Assembly (NCBI RefSeq): GCF_014697025.1
Contig: NZ_JACJRC010000014.1
Span: forward strand, 1-64,000
Origin: Alkalinema sp. FACHB-956
GTDB lineage: Bacteria > Cyanobacteriota > Cyanobacteriia > Leptolyngbyales > Leptolyngbyaceae
Direction: 5' to 3'
Length of the DNA stretch: 64,000 nucleotides
Within the stretch, counting starts at the first letter, position 1. Each line of letters opens with the position of its first letter. Positions 55,060-63,693 of the stretch are shown here, piece by piece. The notes beneath the pieces are model-generated. The model saw nothing but the letters and a program-made list of their open reading frames with translations, did not search any database and was not told the origin of the DNA. A program made the position numbers and the translations under genes.

Positions 55060-55620
55060 TTAAGACGGTTTGGTCTTTTTTAAACGACGATTGCGCCATC
55101 GCTTCAGCTTCGATCCCACCCAATCGCTGAGGCTATGACTCATGGCTCCTGCTTCCAACCCGACAAAACTCGCTAACCAATATTCTGGATATTGTTGCCA
55201 AGATTGCCCGATCGGTTGCCATGCCTGTTGCCATAGGGGCATGGCAAATGCAAGCCAGTCGCCCTGACCGAGAGAATGCCGCGCGATCGACCATCCCAAA
55301 ATCCCAGAACCCACCACCGTTCCAATCAAAAGGGCTAAGTAGAGTAAGCGTAGGGTGGTTCCGACTAGAAACCCATGGGACAGGATCGATCGATGGTGCA
55401 GGCTCTGGCGATAGGGCAACCAAATCCAGCGTAACCAGCCCCAGCGACGATATTGCTGGGAATGAATATCCAAATCCGGGCCAAACATCAGCCCACTGAA
55501 CAAAAAGCAGCCGGAGGCTACCAAGGCCAGCCCCGCATGATGGGTGATTCCCCAGCCCAGCCCCGCGATCGCAGGCCAACACCACAGGGTAATACTGTCG
55601 TGAGTTTTACCGGAGGGCAT
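55060..55620 (-). CDS. DUF2227 family putative metal-binding membrane protein
   Basis: A 186-residue protein. It starts MPSGKTHDSITLW and contains histidine/aspartate clusters (GKTHD, LMFGPDLDIHSQQY, HHRSILSHG) between about four hydrophobic helices, the signature of DUF2227, proposed to be membrane-bound metal-dependent hydrolases related to YfhO/DUF457-type proteins. The C-terminus is basic. Substrate unknown. It is separated from mazG by about 110 bases on the same strand. Confidence 0.85.
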   Translation of the reverse strand: MPSGKTHDSITLWCWPAIAGLGWGITHHAGLALVASGCFLFSGLMFGPDLDIHSQQYRRWGWLRWIWLPYRQSLHHRSILSHGFLVGTTLRLLYLALLIGTVVGSGILGWSIARHSLGQGDWLAFAMPLWQQAWQPIGQSWQQYPEYWLASFVGLEAGAMSHSLSDWVGSKLKRWRNRRLKKTKPS

Positions 55621-55703
55621 AGGGTTCCAAAAAAAATCTAAAAAACTGTGTTTTCATCTTACCGAATCCAAAAGTTTCTGCTATATTGTTTATCAGTGAG
55701 TTC

Positions 55704-55775
55704 GGGCGATTAACTCAGCGGTAGAGTGTCTGCCTTACAAGCAGAAGGCCGGGGGTTCAAATCCCTCATCGCCCA
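55704..55775 (+). tRNA. tRNA-Val (anticodon UAC)
   Basis: A 72-nt cloverleaf. The acceptor GGGCGAT (55704-55710) pairs with ATCGCCC (55768-55774), with A as discriminator. The D-arm is AACTCAGCGGTAGAGT, the anticodon stem CTGCC/GCAGA-type has loop TTACAA giving UAC, and the T-arm is GGGGGTTCAAATCCCTC. It reads GUA-type valine codons. CCA is not encoded. Confidence 0.95.
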
Positions 55776-55966
55776 TATTTTTATTTCTACCTACTACTTT
55801 CCGATCCTTCTCAGCTTTAAGGTATGCCTTGGCGATTTAGGTATAGCTGCTTGGGATCATTCGTGCGGCTTTCCCTCAAACATCTGTGGGACAACCGTAT
55901 AGCCACGATCGCGAAAAACACGCTAGCTTAAACCCAGGGACTCAATTACGGGCGGAGAATAGCAAG

Positions 55967-56494
55967 ATGATCAAACGGTATGGCAGCCGGGTCGGTCAAG
56001 TAATGGGGTGGCTGATGGCGGCGGGTGGCAGCGCGATCGCGGTGGGAACGTTGGGCGGTATTATTCTGCTGGGAATTTTGCTCGGTGCCATCTTAGGGAT
56101 GTCCAAGACGGTAGCCGTAGCTGTACTTCTGTTGGTTTTTCTCCCTTTGCTAATTTTATTTGGTCTGTTACCCGTTGCGTTGGGTGGAGTGATGCTTTTT
56201 GCCAGCGATCGGGCGAAAAAAGAAGCCATTCGGGATACATTTTTTCAATTATTGAAAGCAAAAAAAGGTCGCATTACGCTTGTGGAATTTGCCCGAGCCG
56301 CCGAGTTGGAACCCTTGGTCGCACGGCAGTACCTCGATCGGTGGGCTAGGGAGTGTAATGCTGATTTCGATGTCACGGAAGCCGGTGAGATCCAGTATGT
56401 GTTTGCCTATGAGTCACCGGTGAGCTTGCCGGGAGGGGATTCGCCGTTTCAGGTCTGGCAAGTCTGGATGAAGGATCGCATCAACCTTTCGTAA
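55967..56494 (+). CDS. Membrane protein with a C-terminal winged-helix-like domain
   Basis: A 175-residue protein when started at MIKRYGSRV (55967), with 'ggcggagaat' upstream; a longer frame to 55886 is rejected. Two adjacent hydrophobic helices are IAVGTLGGIILLGILLGAILG and VAVAVLLLVFLPLLILFGLLPVALGGVMLF. The C-terminal half (KEAIRDTFFQLLKAKKGRITLVEFARAAELEPLVARQYLDRW) looks like a winged-helix-type fold of the cytoplasmic kind. No family is recognised. It follows tRNA-Val. Confidence 0.6.
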   Translation: MIKRYGSRVGQVMGWLMAAGGSAIAVGTLGGIILLGILLGAILGMSKTVAVAVLLLVFLPLLILFGLLPVALGGVMLFASDRAKKEAIRDTFFQLLKAKKGRITLVEFARAAELEPLVARQYLDRWARECNADFDVTEAGEIQYVFAYESPVSLPGGDSPFQVWQVWMKDRINLS

Positions 56495-57233
56495 TCGCTA
56501 TCTTGTCATGGCTCTCCTGTGATGGCTATCCCGTAATGGTTGTTGCAACCCCAGCCGCAGTCATCATCTCATCCCTACACCCATAATCTCCCAACCCACC
56601 AGTGGAATTACCCAAGTTCAATCCGCAAAAATTTCATGTCAATGGTGGGATTGATGAAATTTGGGGCACCTTAGACACAACAGCACCCTCTCAAACCCTC
56701 AACATTTCAATTTTGCGGCGGGATGGTGCTGAATTCCACATCAGGGTGCCTACAATGCTTCTGTTTCTTCACGTCTCTTCAATTCTCAAATCCTCAACTT
56801 TTGCAGTCACTTCAGAGAAATCCTGCTACTATGCATCAACGTGATTCTTGCGGAGTAATCGGTTCATAACCTTACTTGTTGACAGGTTTCGCGTTGCAGG
56901 TGAAAACCTAGCTGGCAGCACTATACTGGCTCCACGAGAACAATTTTATTGCAGGAGAAATCGCTCTAAATAGAGACGCTCCTTCAATAGTTATCTTCTA
57001 CTGTGAAAAGTGAGAAGCAGGAATGGGCGCTTGTTTGATTAAACGATCGGCCAAAATCAATGGGCTGTTAATCAAAGTTCGCCTATGATGAATGCCAATC
57101 AAAAGAGTCAGGCAACAGCAGTTATTTCAATCCTGCACTTAGAGTTCTCCAGCAAAAAGTTCTCCAGCGAAATGTCTACCCAGGAAATAGGACACAGATT
57201 CTGTTCCTGATCGTCTCAAACTGCCGAATTTAG
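56495..57233. other. Spacer of about 740 bases upstream of the LCP gene
   Basis: No supported gene. The open frame at 56602-56844 (GTG start, 80 residues) has no family features. A duplication of 'gttctccagc' with A-rich separators lies at 57137-57168. The promoter of the LCP gene must be here but cannot be fixed. Confidence 0.4.
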
Positions 57234-57269
57234 TTGGCCCTTTTATTGGATTGTGTGGTGAGGAAGCTC

Positions 57270-58658
57270 GTGAAAAGCGTCAAAAAACGTCCTGTTCCTG
57301 CTCGTAGAGTTCCCCCGGGTGCGAAACGACCGGTTCGCAAAACCAACAATAAACGGTTGACTTGGTTGGTGTTTTGTCTGACAGGGGTAGCTATGCTCTC
57401 CGCAATGGCAGGTGCGTTATTGGCGGTTTCGTTGGCCAGTACCCCCCTGATGCAGCGCAAGTTCACTTCCCAGGAAGCTTCCATCTTCAATAAAGGGGAA
57501 ATTGCCAATAGCAGTCTCAAAATGCCAGGGCTGACCCGTCCAGTCAACATTTTGGTTTTAGGGACTAAAGTCCTGACGACTGATGTCCAGGAAGTCCCGG
57601 ATCATCTGAAGAATCTTAAGTACCATGCTTTGGTCAACTCCTTTGAAGGATTGACTGACACTATGCTTTTGGTGCGGTTTAACCCAGAAAACAAGAAAGT
57701 CTCGGTGTTGTCCCTGCCTCGGGATACTAGGGCAGAGATTCCAGGCTATGGGGTGACTAAGCTGAATTCGGCTAACGTCCACGGAGGGCCTGCACTATCC
57801 GCCCGATCGGTCAGTCAACTGTTAGGGGGCGTAGGAATCGATCGTTATGTGACGATCAATGTGCAAGGGGTACAAGCCTTGGTCGATGCCCTCGGTGGAG
57901 TCACGGTACATGTTCCCAAGGACATGAAATACCGAGACGACAGCCAGCACTTGTATATCAACCTGAAAGCGGGTCGGCAACATTTGAACGGGGAGCAGTT
58001 GCTCCAGTTACTACGGTTCCGCTACGATGAATATGGTGATATTGGTCGGATCCAACGCCAGCAAATGGTGATGCGAGCCTTGATGGAACAGGCATTGAAC
58101 CCCGCAACGATTACTCGCCTCCCCAAAATTCTTTCGGTGATTCAGTCCCACATTGATACCAATCTTTCGGTTGAAGAAATTGCTGCCCTTGTGGGATTTG
58201 CAGCGCAGACGAATCGATCTAATACCCAAATGCTGATGCTGCCTGGGGAATTTAGCCATCCTGGAGAATTTGACGCGAGTTATTGGATTCCGACCTATCG
58301 CCGGATTCAGGGCCTGATGGCAAGGCACTTTGACTTTGGCTCCGCTGACGAGATCGATAACAATAGTCCTGAGAATTTGCGGGTTACCATTCAAGACAGT
58401 ACCAAACAGCCTAATACCGCCCAGTCAGTGGTAAAACAGTTGCAAAAGTCGGGGTATGGGGATGTGGGGATTGGTCAACCTTGGAATGAGTCGCTCAGTG
58501 TGACTCGGATTGTGGCCCAGCGGGGAGATAGTCAGCAGGCAGAAGCCATACGCAAAGCGTTAGGATTTGGGGAAGTCCGCATCGAAAATACTGGTGATAT
58601 TGAATCCGATGTAACGATTCAGTTAGGGAAGGATTCCACCCAAGCTTCTAAAAAGTAG
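57270..58658 (+). CDS. LCP family protein (LytR-CpsA-Psr) with LytR C-terminal domain
   Basis: A 462-residue membrane-anchored enzyme that attaches glycopolymers to the cell wall or modifies envelope polymers. It has a basic N-terminus, one membrane helix (LTWLVFCLTGVAMLSAMAGALLAV), then the LCP domain with NILVLGTK, TDTMLLVRFNPENKKVSVLSLPRDTR (the phosphate-binding arginines), TKLNSANVHGG, LGGVTVHVPKDM and LLRFRYDEYGDIGRIQRQQ. The C-terminal 90 residues (NLRVTIQDST to DVTIQLGK) form a LytR_C domain. GTG at 57270 fits with 'gaggaagc' upstream. The longer TTG start at 57234 is less likely. Confidence 0.9.
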   Translation: MKSVKKRPVPARRVPPGAKRPVRKTNNKRLTWLVFCLTGVAMLSAMAGALLAVSLASTPLMQRKFTSQEASIFNKGEIANSSLKMPGLTRPVNILVLGTKVLTTDVQEVPDHLKNLKYHALVNSFEGLTDTMLLVRFNPENKKVSVLSLPRDTRAEIPGYGVTKLNSANVHGGPALSARSVSQLLGGVGIDRYVTINVQGVQALVDALGGVTVHVPKDMKYRDDSQHLYINLKAGRQHLNGEQLLQLLRFRYDEYGDIGRIQRQQMVMRALMEQALNPATITRLPKILSVIQSHIDTNLSVEEIAALVGFAAQTNRSNTQMLMLPGEFSHPGEFDASYWIPTYRRIQGLMARHFDFGSADEIDNNSPENLRVTIQDSTKQPNTAQSVVKQLQKSGYGDVGIGQPWNESLSVTRIVAQRGDSQQAEAIRKALGFGEVRIENTGDIESDVTIQLGKDSTQASKK

Positions 58659-58709
58659 GACAGATGTCTGTATTTAGGCAATATTCAGACGATTGTTCCT
58701 AACGGTCGT

Positions 58710-58755
58710 GGCCAACGGCTGGAGGTGATTCAACGAGTCCAGTCGTTGGCCTTGC
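58710..58755. terminator. Bidirectional terminator between LCP and ftsX genes
   Basis: GGCCAACG (58710-58717) pairs with CGTTGGCC (58744-58751), with an inner CTGGA/TCCAG helix (58719-58723 with 58738-58742). It is followed by TTGCATTTT on the plus strand. It lies between the convergent LCP and ftsX genes. Confidence 0.75.
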
Positions 58756-58804
58756 ATTTTATCGATTTTCGCGAAATACCCTATCCGCCATGCTGGGGGG
58801 ATTG

Positions 58805-59704
58805 TCAAGACCGTAGTCCCAGGTTCCGCACTGCAAGTAAGCTGCCCAGCACCCCGATCGTACTGCCGAATCCCAATAGGATCACGGGGAGGAGCCACAC
58901 TTGCCAGGGCGTATTTTGTAACAACAAACTTTGCAGTAAGTCTCCCTGCTGGACTAAAAACTGAGTCAGCGATCGTTGCAGTCCGTGGATCAAGATCCAA
59001 GCTGTAGCTGCTCCTACCAAGCCGAAGGCAACTCCTTGCAGCATGAAGGGCAAATAAATCCAGGCACGGGTGGCTCCCACAAGACGCATCACTTCAATTT
59101 CCTGTCGCCGTGCAGCAATTACTAAGCGCAGAGTAGTCGTAATCACCGCGATCGCGCTGATGGTTAAAAATCCTGTTACCCCTAAATTGATCCACCCTAA
59201 GCCCCGGTTCAAATCCGCCACCTGTTTGACGGCTTCGCCTGCATACTGCACCGTTTCCACCCCCTTGACCTGCTTCAGGGCGGCGGCAACGGTGGCAACG
59301 GTGGGTGCTGACTTAGCCTGTACCCGTAATTCATCCACTAGAGGATTTCCGGATAACTGTTGAGTCGCCCCTTGCAAATCCGTCATGCCCAACTCTTTGA
59401 CCAGGTCTGCCCAGGCTTGCTCCTTGCCGATCGTCTCGACCTTTGACACGTCAGGCAGTTTCTGGACGATCGGCTGAATATCCTTGGCGGCAATCCCTGT
59501 TTCCAGGAAGGCCGTCACCTCCAGTTGATTGCCAAATTGATTAAGAAACTGTCCGACCTGCCAGCTAGTCTGTAAACTCAGGCCAAAGAGAAACAATAAA
59601 ACGGTAACTGTGCTGATGGCAGCCCAGTTCATCCATCCCCCCCGCCTTAGTCCTAGCCAGGTTTCTCGTAGGATATAGTCCAATTTGGTCAGCGATCGCA
59701 GCAT
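58805..59704 (-). CDS. ftsX: Cell division ABC transporter permease-like FtsX
   Basis: A 299-residue permease from MLRSLTKLDYILRETWLGLRRGG. It has one N-terminal helix (WAAISTVTVLLFLFGLSL), an extracytoplasmic domain with QLEVTAFLETGIAAKDIQPIVQKLPDV and three C-terminal helices, the standard FtsX topology with MRLVGATRAWIYLPFMLQG. In other bacteria FtsEX recruits wall hydrolases at division. The longer frame start at 59764 is rejected. ftsE is not adjacent. The upstream spacer contains two tandem arrays. Confidence 0.92.
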   Translation of the reverse strand: MLRSLTKLDYILRETWLGLRRGGWMNWAAISTVTVLLFLFGLSLQTSWQVGQFLNQFGNQLEVTAFLETGIAAKDIQPIVQKLPDVSKVETIGKEQAWADLVKELGMTDLQGATQQLSGNPLVDELRVQAKSAPTVATVAAALKQVKGVETVQYAGEAVKQVADLNRGLGWINLGVTGFLTISAIAVITTTLRLVIAARRQEIEVMRLVGATRAWIYLPFMLQGVAFGLVGAATAWILIHGLQRSLTQFLVQQGDLLQSLLLQNTPWQVWLLPVILLGFGSTIGVLGSLLAVRNLGLRS

Positions 59705-59781
59705 AGAGATATAGCGGTGAGTAAAACCATGGGGAGATGACAAGTAGCAAGCAGCTTCCCACAAGCAGCTTCATGCAAGCT

Positions 59782-59817
59782 GTAAACAGGTCAGTAAACA
59801 GGTCAGTAAACAGGTCA
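59782..59817. repeat. Three copies of a 12-bp unit upstream of ftsX
   Basis: GTAAACAGGTCA repeats three times perfectly at 59782, 59794 and 59806, and a fourth begins. It lies upstream of ftsX (minus) and about 250 bases before the peptide deformylase gene (plus). Confidence 0.85.
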
Positions 59818-59841
59818 GTCTGGCTGATGGAGCAGGGATTG

Positions 59842-59889
59842 GAACCCATGCTTTTCCTGGACAGCGAACCCATACTTTTCCTGGACAGC
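59842..59889. repeat. 24-bp tandem duplication
   Basis: Two adjacent 24-base copies of GAACCCATGCTTTTCCTGGA-type sequence (59842-59865 and 59866-59889), differing at one base. It lies between the 12-bp array and the peptide deformylase promoter region. The rest of the spacer to 60061 shows no gene. Confidence 0.85.
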
Positions 59890-60061
59890 TACCGCCTGCC
59901 ATTATAGGAAGGTTGATCCAGATTGGTCAGGATTGTAGGCCGATCACTGGTAACGACGCTCAAACACCCGCTAAGATAAAACTAATCCGGATTGAATCCG
60001 ATTTAATTGAATCCGATTGATTGGTGTAAGCAAGATCATTTCTGGGGTAAGTTGACCACCC

Positions 60062-60631
60062 ATGAGTACCACATCCACGATCGCTGTCGAAAAAGTTAAG
60101 CTCAAAAAACCCCCCTTAGAAGTTCACCATTTGGGCGATCGGGTGCTGCGTCAGCCCGCTAAACGAGTCGCTAAGGTGGATGAAGAAGTGCGGGACATTG
60201 CACGCAAGATGCTGCAAACCATGTATAGCGAAAATGGGATTGGCCTTGCAGCGCCCCAAGTAGGCATTCACAAGCAAATCATTGTGGTGGATATTGAACC
60301 CGATGATCCTAAGCAACCTCCGATGGTGCTGATCAACCCCGCAATTAAGCGGGTCAGCCAAGATGTCTGCCGCGAGCAAGAAGGATGCCTGAGCGTTCCC
60401 GGTGTTTACATGGACGTGGATCGGCCTGAAGCGATCGAAGTGACCTTTAAAGATGAGTTTGGTCGATTACAAACTTTGCAAACTGACGGGTTATTGGCAC
60501 GGGTGATCCAGCACGAGATTGACCACTTAAATGGCGTGCTGTTTGTCGATCGCGTTGATAATCAACTAGTTCTGGGCCAAGAGTTAACGAAAAAAGGATT
60601 TTCAGCCAAAGCGGTAAAGCCAGTTGCTTAA
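60062..60631 (+). CDS. def: Peptide deformylase
   Basis: A 189-residue metallo-amidase that removes the N-formyl group from nascent proteins. All three motifs are intact: GIGLAAPQVGI (G-x-G-L-A-A-P-Q), EGCLSVPGV (with the metal cysteine) and QHEIDHLNG (metal histidines and catalytic glutamate). The N-terminal 20 residues (VEKVKLKKPPLEVHHLGD) are slightly longer than in E. coli, normal in cyanobacteria. The start at 60062 is the only good one. Confidence 0.95.
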   Translation: MSTTSTIAVEKVKLKKPPLEVHHLGDRVLRQPAKRVAKVDEEVRDIARKMLQTMYSENGIGLAAPQVGIHKQIIVVDIEPDDPKQPPMVLINPAIKRVSQDVCREQEGCLSVPGVYMDVDRPEAIEVTFKDEFGRLQTLQTDGLLARVIQHEIDHLNGVLFVDRVDNQLVLGQELTKKGFSAKAVKPVA

Positions 60632-60748
60632 GGTAACCGAACAGTGACCGCTTCCTGAAGTGAGTCCCCCATGGTTCAGGGCTGTATTGGCAGTCCTGTC
60701 AGAGTAGTTGTAATTTGTAAAGTGATTTATTTAGAAGCGAGTTTCCCT

Positions 60749-60946
60749 GTGCTAACGCCTAAGAGTGGTCTATTTCTGGCAATTTCCTGTGTTGCGGCGA
60801 TCGCGGCGGTAGGGTGCGTTTTTGAATTGTCTTCTGGGATACCCCAGTGGGGCCAAGCGGCCACGACTGCGATCCTGATTGGCAGTCTTCCTGTCACCGT
60901 AATTGCTTTTCTGGCTGCGGTTAAGGACGCTCGGGCCAATTTCTAA
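60749..60946 (+). CDS. Small two-helix membrane protein
   Basis: A 65-residue protein from the GTG at 60749 (a longer reading starts at 60671). Two hydrophobic helices, LFLAISCVAAIAAVGCVFEL and TAILIGSLPVTVIAFLAAV, flank SSGIPQWGQ. It ends DARANF. The pattern resembles small hypothetical membrane proteins of cyanobacteria. It follows def by about 120 bases and precedes a terminator. Confidence 0.6.
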   Translation: MLTPKSGLFLAISCVAAIAAVGCVFELSSGIPQWGQAATTAILIGSLPVTVIAFLAAVKDARANF

Positions 60947-61053
60947 TGTTTGAGCTCAGTTTATCCAATCCCTCCATTGGATAAAATCAATTGGATAAAA
61001 TTGCTCAATTTCACTCAATTTCATAGGTTTTAATAGGTTCTACCCTAGATTGC

Positions 61054-61084
61054 GCCCAGTTCACCGGAAAGACTGGGCATTTTT
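61054..61084 (+). terminator. Terminator after the small membrane protein gene
   Basis: GCCCAGT (61054-61060) pairs with ACTGGGC (61072-61078), with an 11-nt loop, followed by ATTTTT. It probably ends the transcript of the gene at 60749 and possibly def. Confidence 0.85.
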
Positions 61085-61272
61085 CTCTGATAGTCAGCCG
61101 CAATGGTTGAAGAACGATTCCAGATTAAGGGGAAAGATCCCTCATAAATATGGGAGCAGGAACTTATAAAATGTGTTCAAGACATTTAACCCAAGCTCCC
61201 TATGGTATCCGGTGATGCAGAGCATGTTTTCTCATCATCTTTCCAGTTACCCAGGGCTTTTCTGGAGCACCC

Positions 61273-62679
61273 ATGACTGGCGATGACCATCTCCCACTCC
61301 CATTGCTCAGGCAGATGCATGCCACTGGTGCCCACCAGGAACGCCAACCTCTCTATCCCATTGATTCTGCTGAGTCCATTACGATCGGTCGGGATCCAAG
61401 GTGTCAAATTGTAATTGATTCCTCTCTGTATGGAACCGTCTCGCGGTACCATGCGGAAATTCGGCCCACCGCTGCTGAGCCTGGCGTGGTGCCGAGTTGG
61501 TGGATTTGTGATCTCAACAGTTCCAATGGAACCTATGTCAACGGCCACCGTGTTGTGGGCTGCCAAACTCTACATCCTGGAGATCGCATTATCCTAGGGC
61601 AGCAGGGGCCAGAATTTCGATTTGAATATCCTGCTACTCAACTATCGGAGCCCGTCTCCCATCGAGGATCCGTTCACCCAGCAGCTAATTTGCCCGTTGC
61701 CGCGATCGAAGCTCCGTCCAGTCCCAACTCCGGTGCCTCCCTCAAGAGTAATGCTGTCACGCTAACCCAGCTCTTCCCAATTTTCTCTACAGGGCTAGAA
61801 ATTACTCAAAAAGCCTATGTCTTGCCCGCCTTAGTCACGATCGCAGCGGTTGTCACCCTGTTTGTCACCGTGGGCCGACCCCTGGCCTTCAACTTTGTGT
61901 TGGCCAATTATTTAGCTTTTGCAGCCTATTTTGTCGTCTATCGGCTCTGTGGCAAAACCAAATCCTGGGTGATTTTATTTGGCACGGCTGTATTGACGAT
62001 CGGGATTCTGCGAAGCCCAATTCTGCCATTGTTCACCGTCATTTTCCGGAACATCTTACCGGGACAGGTACCAGCAGCGGGAGAATCCATTGGCTTCTTC
62101 AGTTTGTTAACCCGTATGTTCTTTGGGGCGGGGTTAATGGAAGAGTTGATTAAGGCCCTTCCCCTGATCCTGCTGTGTCTGATTGGCTATCCCCGATCGA
62201 ACAGTTGGCGCGATCGTTTTGGCATTCGAGAACCCTTGGATGGCATTTTGCTGGGGGCGGCCTCGGCGATCGGATTTACGCTCCTTGAAACCCTTGGGCA
62301 ATATGTTCCTGCGATCGTTGAATACACTGCCACGCAAGCCAATGGTGATATCAGTCAGCTTCAAGGGTTACACCTACTGATTCCCCGGCTTTTGGGTTCC
62401 ATTTCTGGCCATGTGGCCTACAGTGGATATCTGGGATATGCGATCGGTCTCAGTATCCTCAAACCCGATCGGGCCTGGTTAACTTTAGGGATTGGGTATC
62501 TCACCGCCGCAGGGCTACATGCGCTATGGAATACCTTGGGAACGGTGAATCCCTTGGGCCTTGTACTGGTGGGTCTACTGTCCTACGCTTGGTTAGGAGC
62601 CGCCATTCTGAAGGCCCGCGCTCTGTCTCCTACCCGTTCAAACAACTTTGCAACTCGTTTAAAAGCACCTTCGGAATAA
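61273..62679 (+). CDS. FHA-domain and PrsW-type membrane protease fusion
   Basis: A 468-residue fusion. Residues 30-118 are a forkhead-associated domain that binds phosphothreonine peptides: GRD (39-41), SRYH (57-60) and NSSNGTYVNG (82-91) are intact. A Ser/Pro linker follows. Residues 185-450 are a PrsW/YpdC-like intramembrane metalloprotease of the CPBP-related type, with E290/E291 and K294 in MEELIKALPL, E339 in TLLETLG, H380 in ISGHVAYSG and H416 in GLHALWN. In Bacillus PrsW cuts an anti-sigma factor. The fusion suggests phospho-dependent recruitment of a substrate. No adjacent sigma factor is seen. Confidence 0.88.
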   Translation: MTGDDHLPLPLLRQMHATGAHQERQPLYPIDSAESITIGRDPRCQIVIDSSLYGTVSRYHAEIRPTAAEPGVVPSWWICDLNSSNGTYVNGHRVVGCQTLHPGDRIILGQQGPEFRFEYPATQLSEPVSHRGSVHPAANLPVAAIEAPSSPNSGASLKSNAVTLTQLFPIFSTGLEITQKAYVLPALVTIAAVVTLFVTVGRPLAFNFVLANYLAFAAYFVVYRLCGKTKSWVILFGTAVLTIGILRSPILPLFTVIFRNILPGQVPAAGESIGFFSLLTRMFFGAGLMEELIKALPLILLCLIGYPRSNSWRDRFGIREPLDGILLGAASAIGFTLLETLGQYVPAIVEYTATQANGDISQLQGLHLLIPRLLGSISGHVAYSGYLGYAIGLSILKPDRAWLTLGIGYLTAAGLHALWNTLGTVNPLGLVLVGLLSYAWLGAAILKARALSPTRSNNFATRLKAPSE

Positions 62680-62787
62680 GAGATCCCGCTGAGTAATATC
62701 TCTTATTCCCAAATCAATTTTTAAGTAGTGGAATGATTCCGCTGAACTGTCCAATGAACTGTCCAATTGGCTGGATGGCTGGATAGC

Positions 62788-62843
62788 TTGGAATTAATCA
62801 GTTGGAATTAATCAGTTGAAATTAATCAGTTGGAGTCAATCAG
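62788..62843. repeat. 14-bp tandem array TTGGAATTAATCAG
   Basis: Four copies start at 62788, 62802, 62816 and 62830, the last two with one and two substitutions. The array is AT-rich, with TTAA and a partial dyad. It is in the spacer between the FHA-PrsW gene and the minus-strand gene at 63046. A separate 12-bp duplication ('aactgtccaatg') lies about 40 bases to the left. Other parts of 62680-63045 show nothing. Confidence 0.85.
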
Positions 62844-63045
62844 TTGCTGATACACGATTCGAGTGACTCGATCGTAGCAACTTACGATGCTGCTGCCATG
62901 CATTGACAGAGATGATGTATTTACGATGACAAATCATCTACGTCCAAGCGAGCCAAGCCTTAAAGACAAGACCTGTAATGAAACCTTGACGATCAAGATT
63001 GTGACAAAGAATTCGGAACTCCGTTGGTCAACAAGCTGGAAATGA

Positions 63046-63693
63046 TTAGTCCTGTTCTTGCTGGGCAAGATTGAGAGCATATTTCGCGATCGCGAGTGTC
63101 AACTTGGCTTGATCAATCTCGGAGAGAGCTTGCCAATCCTGGGGAAAGTCGTACTTGGGTTCTTCGCCACGCATCGCATAGGCAACAGGCCGAGCAAAAA
63201 CGTACAAATCTTCCTCTGACCAAAGGGGGAGACTCGTTTGCACACATTGCACTAGCTGACCTGCAAAATCACTGGAACTGCTAACGAACGCCTCTGCCTG
63301 TTGGGTGATGACCTCTGCCCGTTGAGCGATCGCGACTAGAATGCTTTTAGGCACCATCGCAAACTTACGGGTCAATTTGGCTTGGAGTGAAGTGTCCCAT
63401 AGGTGGTCAAGGGTTGTGAAAAAGGTCTCTGCTCGTTCAGTAATTTCTTGATCGTCCAGCCCATGCAAAAGATGATTGGATTCTATTTCAGCAAAGAATT
63501 CCGGTGATTGGTCTGGATTCCAGGGATAGGCAATTTTATGACTCGGCTCTTCCTGAATGGTAACCTCGACATCCTCAATGGTTTGCTGAACAGAAGTACC
63601 TTCGGACTGAAGCAATAAATTGAGTAAATCTTGCTCAGCTTGAGTGCGAACTTTGCTAATACGAGAATGATTTGCACCGCTTACCATAACCAT
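63046..63693 (-). CDS. Hypothetical protein, acidic and helical
   Basis: A 215-residue soluble protein, probably helical throughout, with acidic and glutamine-rich segments. It contains HKIAYPWNPDQSPEFFAEIE, ITERAETFFTTLDHLWDTS and a closing TLAIAKYALNLAQQEQD. I recognise no family. The pattern AYPWNPxxSPEFFAE may mark a cyanobacterial family. The start is at MVMV, two methionines close together. It is at the right edge, and its context outside the window is unknown. Confidence 0.6.
   Translation of the reverse strand: MVMVSGANHSRISKVRTQAEQDLLNLLLQSEGTSVQQTIEDVEVTIQEEPSHKIAYPWNPDQSPEFFAEIESNHLLHGLDDQEITERAETFFTTLDHLWDTSLQAKLTRKFAMVPKSILVAIAQRAEVITQQAEAFVSSSSDFAGQLVQCVQTSLPLWSEEDLYVFARPVAYAMRGEEPKYDFPQDWQALSEIDQAKLTLAIAKYALNLAQQEQD

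Noticed and set aside
56602-56844. 80-residue GTG-start open frame
   Set aside because: No ribosome-binding site and no family pattern.
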